A stretch of 64,000 nucleotides of DNA from the NCBI GenBank assembly GCA_016218715.1, contig JACRDG010000096.1, forward strand, positions 1 to 64,000. Reading direction: 5' to 3'. Positions 61,076 through 64,000 of the stretch are shown piece after piece (position 1 is the stretch's first letter; each line of letters opens with the position of its first letter). This DNA is from Desulfomonile tiedjei. GTDB taxonomy: Bacteria > Desulfobacterota > Desulfomonilia > Desulfomonilales > Desulfomonilaceae. The position numbers were made by a program, and so were the translations under genes. The notes beneath the pieces are model-generated. The model worked only from the letters and a program-made list of their open reading frames with translations. It did not search any database and was not told the origin of the DNA.

Positions 61076-61984
61076 TTAGGTTCGGGGCAGAACCTGCACT
61101 CTGCCGTTGCCGTTATCCGCGACGTAAACCTTGTCCTCGTGGAACGCGATCCCCGTCGGGGTCTTGAACTCACTCGGTCCGGAACCGGGTTTGCCGACCA
61201 CGGACCGCTGTTTGCCGTCGAGATCGAATACCTGGAGGCGGTGATTCCCCGTATCCGCCACCCAAACCAGGCCCTCGGGATCCATCTTCATTCCCTGCGG
61301 GAGGTTCAGCATGCCCGGGTCGCTCCCCACGCCGCCGAAGCTCCTCTTGAAGGTGAGATCCTCGCCGAAGACCTTCACCTGGCCGTGTTTACTGTCCAGC
61401 ACGAAAATCTCGCGGTCAGGGCTCACCGTAACTGCAGTCGGAAGCCGGAACTGATCCGGGTCGTCCCCCAGCATTCCAACGATTCCCACGAGCTTTTCAC
61501 CCTCGAAGATTTGCACGCGATGGTTTCTCGTGTCAGCCACCAGGATGCGCCCCGTGCGGTCGAGGCATATTCCCTGAGGGGTTGCGAACGAGCCGCCGAT
61601 CGAGCCGATTGACCCGATGACGCCCGTTACCTCTCCCTTTTCATCGAACACCTGGACGCGGCAGTTATTGGAATCGACCACGTAAACTGCACCTTCGCTG
61701 CCGACAGCTATGCCGGTGGGGAAGTTCAGTCGTCCAATCTCTGCTCCGGGTTTTCCGACGAAAGGGGCCGGTTTGTGAGATGGGTCCATTCGCATGACGC
61801 GATATTTGGCGGGCTCGGTGACGAGAAGATGGCCGGAAGGATCACATTCCAGGTCAAAAGGCCCAGTCAGGGCAACCTGGTTCGGCTCTTCATCCTGGCG
61901 GGCAGCGGCGTGGGCCGAAGCTCTCCCCATCAATGAGAACATCCCTACCGCGCCAACCGATTTTATAAAATCACGCCGTCTCAT
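61076..61984 (-). CDS. Tat-exported NHL-repeat beta-propeller protein
   Basis: This 302-residue protein has a Tat signal (RRRDFIKSVGAVGMFSLMG) and about six NHL repeats, for example FPTGIAVGSEGAVYVVDSNN, TPQGICLDRTGRILVADTRN and LPQGMKMDPEGLVWVADTGN. It is a periplasmic propeller without cysteine or haem. It is probably a scaffold for the redox partners encoded downstream, because it opens the cluster. No enzyme residues were found. Confidence 0.88.
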   Translation of the reverse strand: MRRRDFIKSVGAVGMFSLMGRASAHAAARQDEEPNQVALTGPFDLECDPSGHLLVTEPAKYRVMRMDPSHKPAPFVGKPGAEIGRLNFPTGIAVGSEGAVYVVDSNNCRVQVFDEKGEVTGVIGSIGSIGGSFATPQGICLDRTGRILVADTRNHRVQIFEGEKLVGIVGMLGDDPDQFRLPTAVTVSPDREIFVLDSKHGQVKVFGEDLTFKRSFGGVGSDPGMLNLPQGMKMDPEGLVWVADTGNHRLQVFDLDGKQRSVVGKPGSGPSEFKTPTGIAFHEDKVYVADNGNGRVQVLPRT

Positions 61985-62202
61985 GGCGTTAAGCAGCCTC
62001 CCAAATCATCGGCCTACTGACACGCTCTCTACGAGTGGTCAGTGTCCCGGGACGCTCTGCGGTGGTCGAGGGATTTTGAAATATGCGATGGGAATAGAGT
62101 TCCATTTATACTCCTCCGCCCCCTTCATGTCAAGCATCGACCCGGACAGGAGAATCCGGACAGAAAGGTCGTGAAGTCATCGAGTTAGTCAATACGGCAC
62201 GC

Positions 62203-62865
62203 TTAAGCGAACCGAAGAATTCTTTCCACCGGCTCCCTCGTGCTCCGGAACAGGCTGGCCGGCTCGTCGGGATGAGGCACGCCGACGGCGATCCCGATCA
62301 CCAGCTTTTTTTCTTCCGGCACGTCTAGCACCTCTCTGACAATGTCCGGAAAGTGCATGGACGCGGCCAGGTAAATGGTTCCCAGGCCTTCCTGCACTGC
62401 CGCGTAGCAGAGGGTGGTTCCGATGGAGCCGATGTCCAGGCACGCGTAGGGGACGCTCAGTTCACGGTCGATGAAGAAATAGACCACCGCTGGCGCGCCG
62501 AAGAACCCGTACATGTTGAGGTAATGCTGGAGACGGCCGTCCTTGTCATCTCGCGCGATGCCGATGCACGTCAACAGGTCCCTGCCGAGTTCCATGTATC
62601 GTTTCTTGTGGGTATCGGGAAATACCAGCGGGATTTCGATGTCGGTTCTAGGAAAGGCCCCTTTCTTCCCTTCCTCGACGAGGCGTCTTGTCAATTCCGC
62701 AGCTTTTTCTCCGTCTGCGATGACGATCTCCCAGGGTTGGGTGTTCCCCCATGAAGGTGCCCAGCGAGCGACCTCCACCATCCTGACCAGCTTGTCCCGA
62801 TCGACCTGCTCGGGGAGAAACGCCCGGATGCTTCGTCTCTCGTGGACTGCGTCGTTGAGTTCCAT
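62203..62865 (-). CDS. Nitroreductase-family flavoprotein
   Basis: This 220-residue FMN enzyme begins VHERRSIRAFLPEQVDRDKL, the FMN-binding RRSIR start. It has APSWGNTQPWEIVI, SIGTTLCYAAVQEGLGTIYL and IAVGVPHPDEP. The family reduces nitro-aromatics, quinones or enoates with NAD(P)H; the substrate is not inferable. ATG 62865 follows GAGAGGT. Confidence 0.88.
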   Translation of the reverse strand: MELNDAVHERRSIRAFLPEQVDRDKLVRMVEVARWAPSWGNTQPWEIVIADGEKAAELTRRLVEEGKKGAFPRTDIEIPLVFPDTHKKRYMELGRDLLTCIGIARDDKDGRLQHYLNMYGFFGAPAVVYFFIDRELSVPYACLDIGSIGTTLCYAAVQEGLGTIYLAASMHFPDIVREVLDVPEEKKLVIGIAVGVPHPDEPASLFRSTREPVERILRFA

Positions 62866-63223
62866 ACCGAATACCTCTCTCGTGCAAATGTGCGCGGCCG
62901 GGCTACACACACCTTTTCACAAATAGGGTACGGTATTCCTGCCGCAAAATTACCGGTTGCGATCACGCCGGTCGTCTGACCGACGGAAAGCGCCTTATAC
63001 TGCCGTTCACCGGCAACGCCGGCGAAGGGTTCAACTGTAAAGCAGCGCGGAGGAAAATCATAGCTTTTTTTGCCGCGAAAAGCAGCTTGTCAGGTTCATC
63101 ATGATGAATCTTCGACCCCGTTCAGGCGCTTTTCCTTTGCAAGTCGATGAGGGGGGTGATAAAAGAAAGAATTACTTCGCGTTACCCGTTTCAACCAGCA
63201 AGCTCTCCCAAGGAGGATGGAAA
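62866..63223. other. Non-coding divergent region
   Basis: 358 bases between divergent genes. CACACACCTTTTCACAAATAGGG near 62908-62930 resembles a family C end, and ACCGGCAACGCCGGCG near 63009 is a small hairpin. AGGAGG at 63211-63216 is the ribosome-binding site for the next gene. No other feature is seen. Confidence 0.5.
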
Positions 63224-64000
63224 ATGGCGTTTTCGTTCCGCGGTTATACCATCAACAAGGTCGGCGTGATCGGCTCCGGCCAGATCGGTCCCGACATAGC
63301 ACTTCATTTCCTGAAGGCTCTCTATCCCTACGGCGTCCAGGTTGTCGTGGTCGACGTCGCGGAGGAAGCCCTGCAAAAGGGAAAGGGGAAATTGTTCAAG
63401 AAAGTGGACAAAGGCGTGGAGTCGGGAGCCTTCAAACCCGATCGGGCTGAGGGGATGAAGAGCCACATTACCTTCACCTCTGATTACAGCCAACTCAAGG
63501 GAGCAGACCTCGTTGTGGAAGCCGCGACGGAAGATCTCCCGCTGAAGAGGCGCATATTCAGGCAGGTAGAGGAACTCGTGGCGCCCACGACCATCCTGAC
63601 GAGCAACTCCTCACACCTGGAACCGGAAAAGATCTTTGCCGAGCTTCTGCATAAGGGACGATCGCTCTGCACACACTATTTCTTCCCCGCTGAACGCAAC
63701 CCCGCGATCGAAATCATACCGGGCAAAGACACCGCAGCGGATGTTGCGGAGTTCACTATGCGCTTCTACGAGGCGATCGGGAAATTCCCGGTCAAGGTGG
63801 GTTCGCGGTACGGGTATGCGGTCGATCCGGTCTTCGAAGGGCTGCTCCTGGCTTGCGTTCAGTGCGTCGACGCCGGCCTGGGAGATTCCAAACAGGTCGA
63901 TACGGTCGCATCCAAATGCCTGGGGCTGAGGGTTGGGCCTTTCACGGCTCACAACCTCACCGGAGGAAACCCCATCACCGCGCACGGCCTATCCGAGATG
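63224..64000 (+). CDS. 3-hydroxyacyl-CoA dehydrogenase, partial (cut by window end)
   Basis: The first 259 residues are visible. The NAD site is KVGVIGSGQIGPDIALHFL. VVEAATEDLPLKRRIFRQVE, TILTSNSSHLEP and the catalytic His region CTHYFFPAERNPAIEIIPG follow, then the start of the C-terminal dimerisation domain (GYAVDPVFEGLLLACVQ). The role is NAD-dependent oxidation of 3-hydroxyacyl-CoA in beta-oxidation or aromatic-acid degradation. ATG 63224 follows AGGAGG. The HFFxP motif reads HYFFP. The remaining part, possibly a fused enoyl-CoA hydratase, lies outside. Confidence 0.9.
   Translation, partial: MAFSFRGYTINKVGVIGSGQIGPDIALHFLKALYPYGVQVVVVDVAEEALQKGKGKLFKKVDKGVESGAFKPDRAEGMKSHITFTSDYSQLKGADLVVEAATEDLPLKRRIFRQVEELVAPTTILTSNSSHLEPEKIFAELLHKGRSLCTHYFFPAERNPAIEIIPGKDTAADVAEFTMRFYEAIGKFPVKVGSRYGYAVDPVFEGLLLACVQCVDAGLGDSKQVDTVASKCLGLRVGPFTAHNLTGGNPITAHGLSEM

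Overview
The window is a GC-rich stretch of what looks like an anaerobic, Gram-negative chromosome of the Desulfobacterota (old Deltaproteobacteria), probably near Desulfomonile or the Syntrophobacterales. That placement is inference. It rests on multihaem cytochromes and ferredoxin-type membrane proteins, outer-membrane barrels and a TonB-like protein, selenocysteine use, a zapB-zapA-6S RNA locus, ArgJ, RNase Y and RNase G/E side by side, and a 3-hydroxyacyl-CoA dehydrogenase at the right edge. No rRNA, CRISPR array, transposase or phage gene is visible.

0-23 kb is mostly housekeeping: a polyferredoxin-like membrane protein, two tandem copies of a small membrane protein, comM, pilT-recA, a DUF1848 protein, a TonB-like protein, an H-protein-like lipoyl carrier, an M1 aminopeptidase, an Ogt-type methyltransferase, a radical SAM protein, engB-rng, an archaeal-type GAPDH-like enzyme, and a Nudix plus condensation-fold acyltransferase pair. 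Two items belong together. At 9.6-10.5 kb an exported MsrA is interrupted by one in-frame TGA exactly at its catalytic position, with a SECIS-like hairpin just behind it. At 15.4 kb lies a complete tRNA-Sec gene (selC) with a good promoter.

23-48 kb carries a hopanoid-type glycosyltransferase, two convergent related outer-membrane proteins, a lone ParB-like protein overlapping a glycosyltransferase, a HAD-hydrolase gene broken by TAA, argJ, an MltD-like transglycosylase, a sensorless histidine-kinase-like protein, pncA, rny, 6S RNA-zapA-zapB, a Fis-like protein, glmU, and the operon lipB-pdhA-pdhB-pdhC-lpd, which makes and lipoylates pyruvate dehydrogenase.

48-62 kb is the most unusual region: about 13.5 kb of redox genes, all on the minus strand. 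In transcription order they are a Tat-exported NHL-repeat protein; a small anchored Cys protein, a duplicated-fold permease, a 50-residue membrane protein, a membrane 4Fe-4S protein, an FMN-binding/4Fe-4S membrane protein and a seven-haem NapC/NrfH-like cytochrome; then a tail-anchored 4Fe-4S protein, an FrdB-like and an FrdA-like subunit and an anchored triheme c7-like cytochrome; then a TtrB/PsrB-like ferredoxin, an NrfD-like membrane protein and a Tat-exported molybdopterin-oxidoreductase-fold protein that seems to lack the metal-ligand cysteine. I infer a composite membrane electron-transfer system joining periplasmic cytochromes, the quinone pool and a fumarate-reductase-like flavoprotein without a haem-b anchor. 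I know no described complex with this composition.

Three families of non-autonomous palindromic elements fill the spaces between genes. Family B has three copies of exactly 157 bp. Family A is 91-92 bp. Family C carries a GACAGGC/GCCTGTC core. Several copies abut or share a base with the stop codon of the neighbouring gene, and three copies divide the redox cluster into modules.
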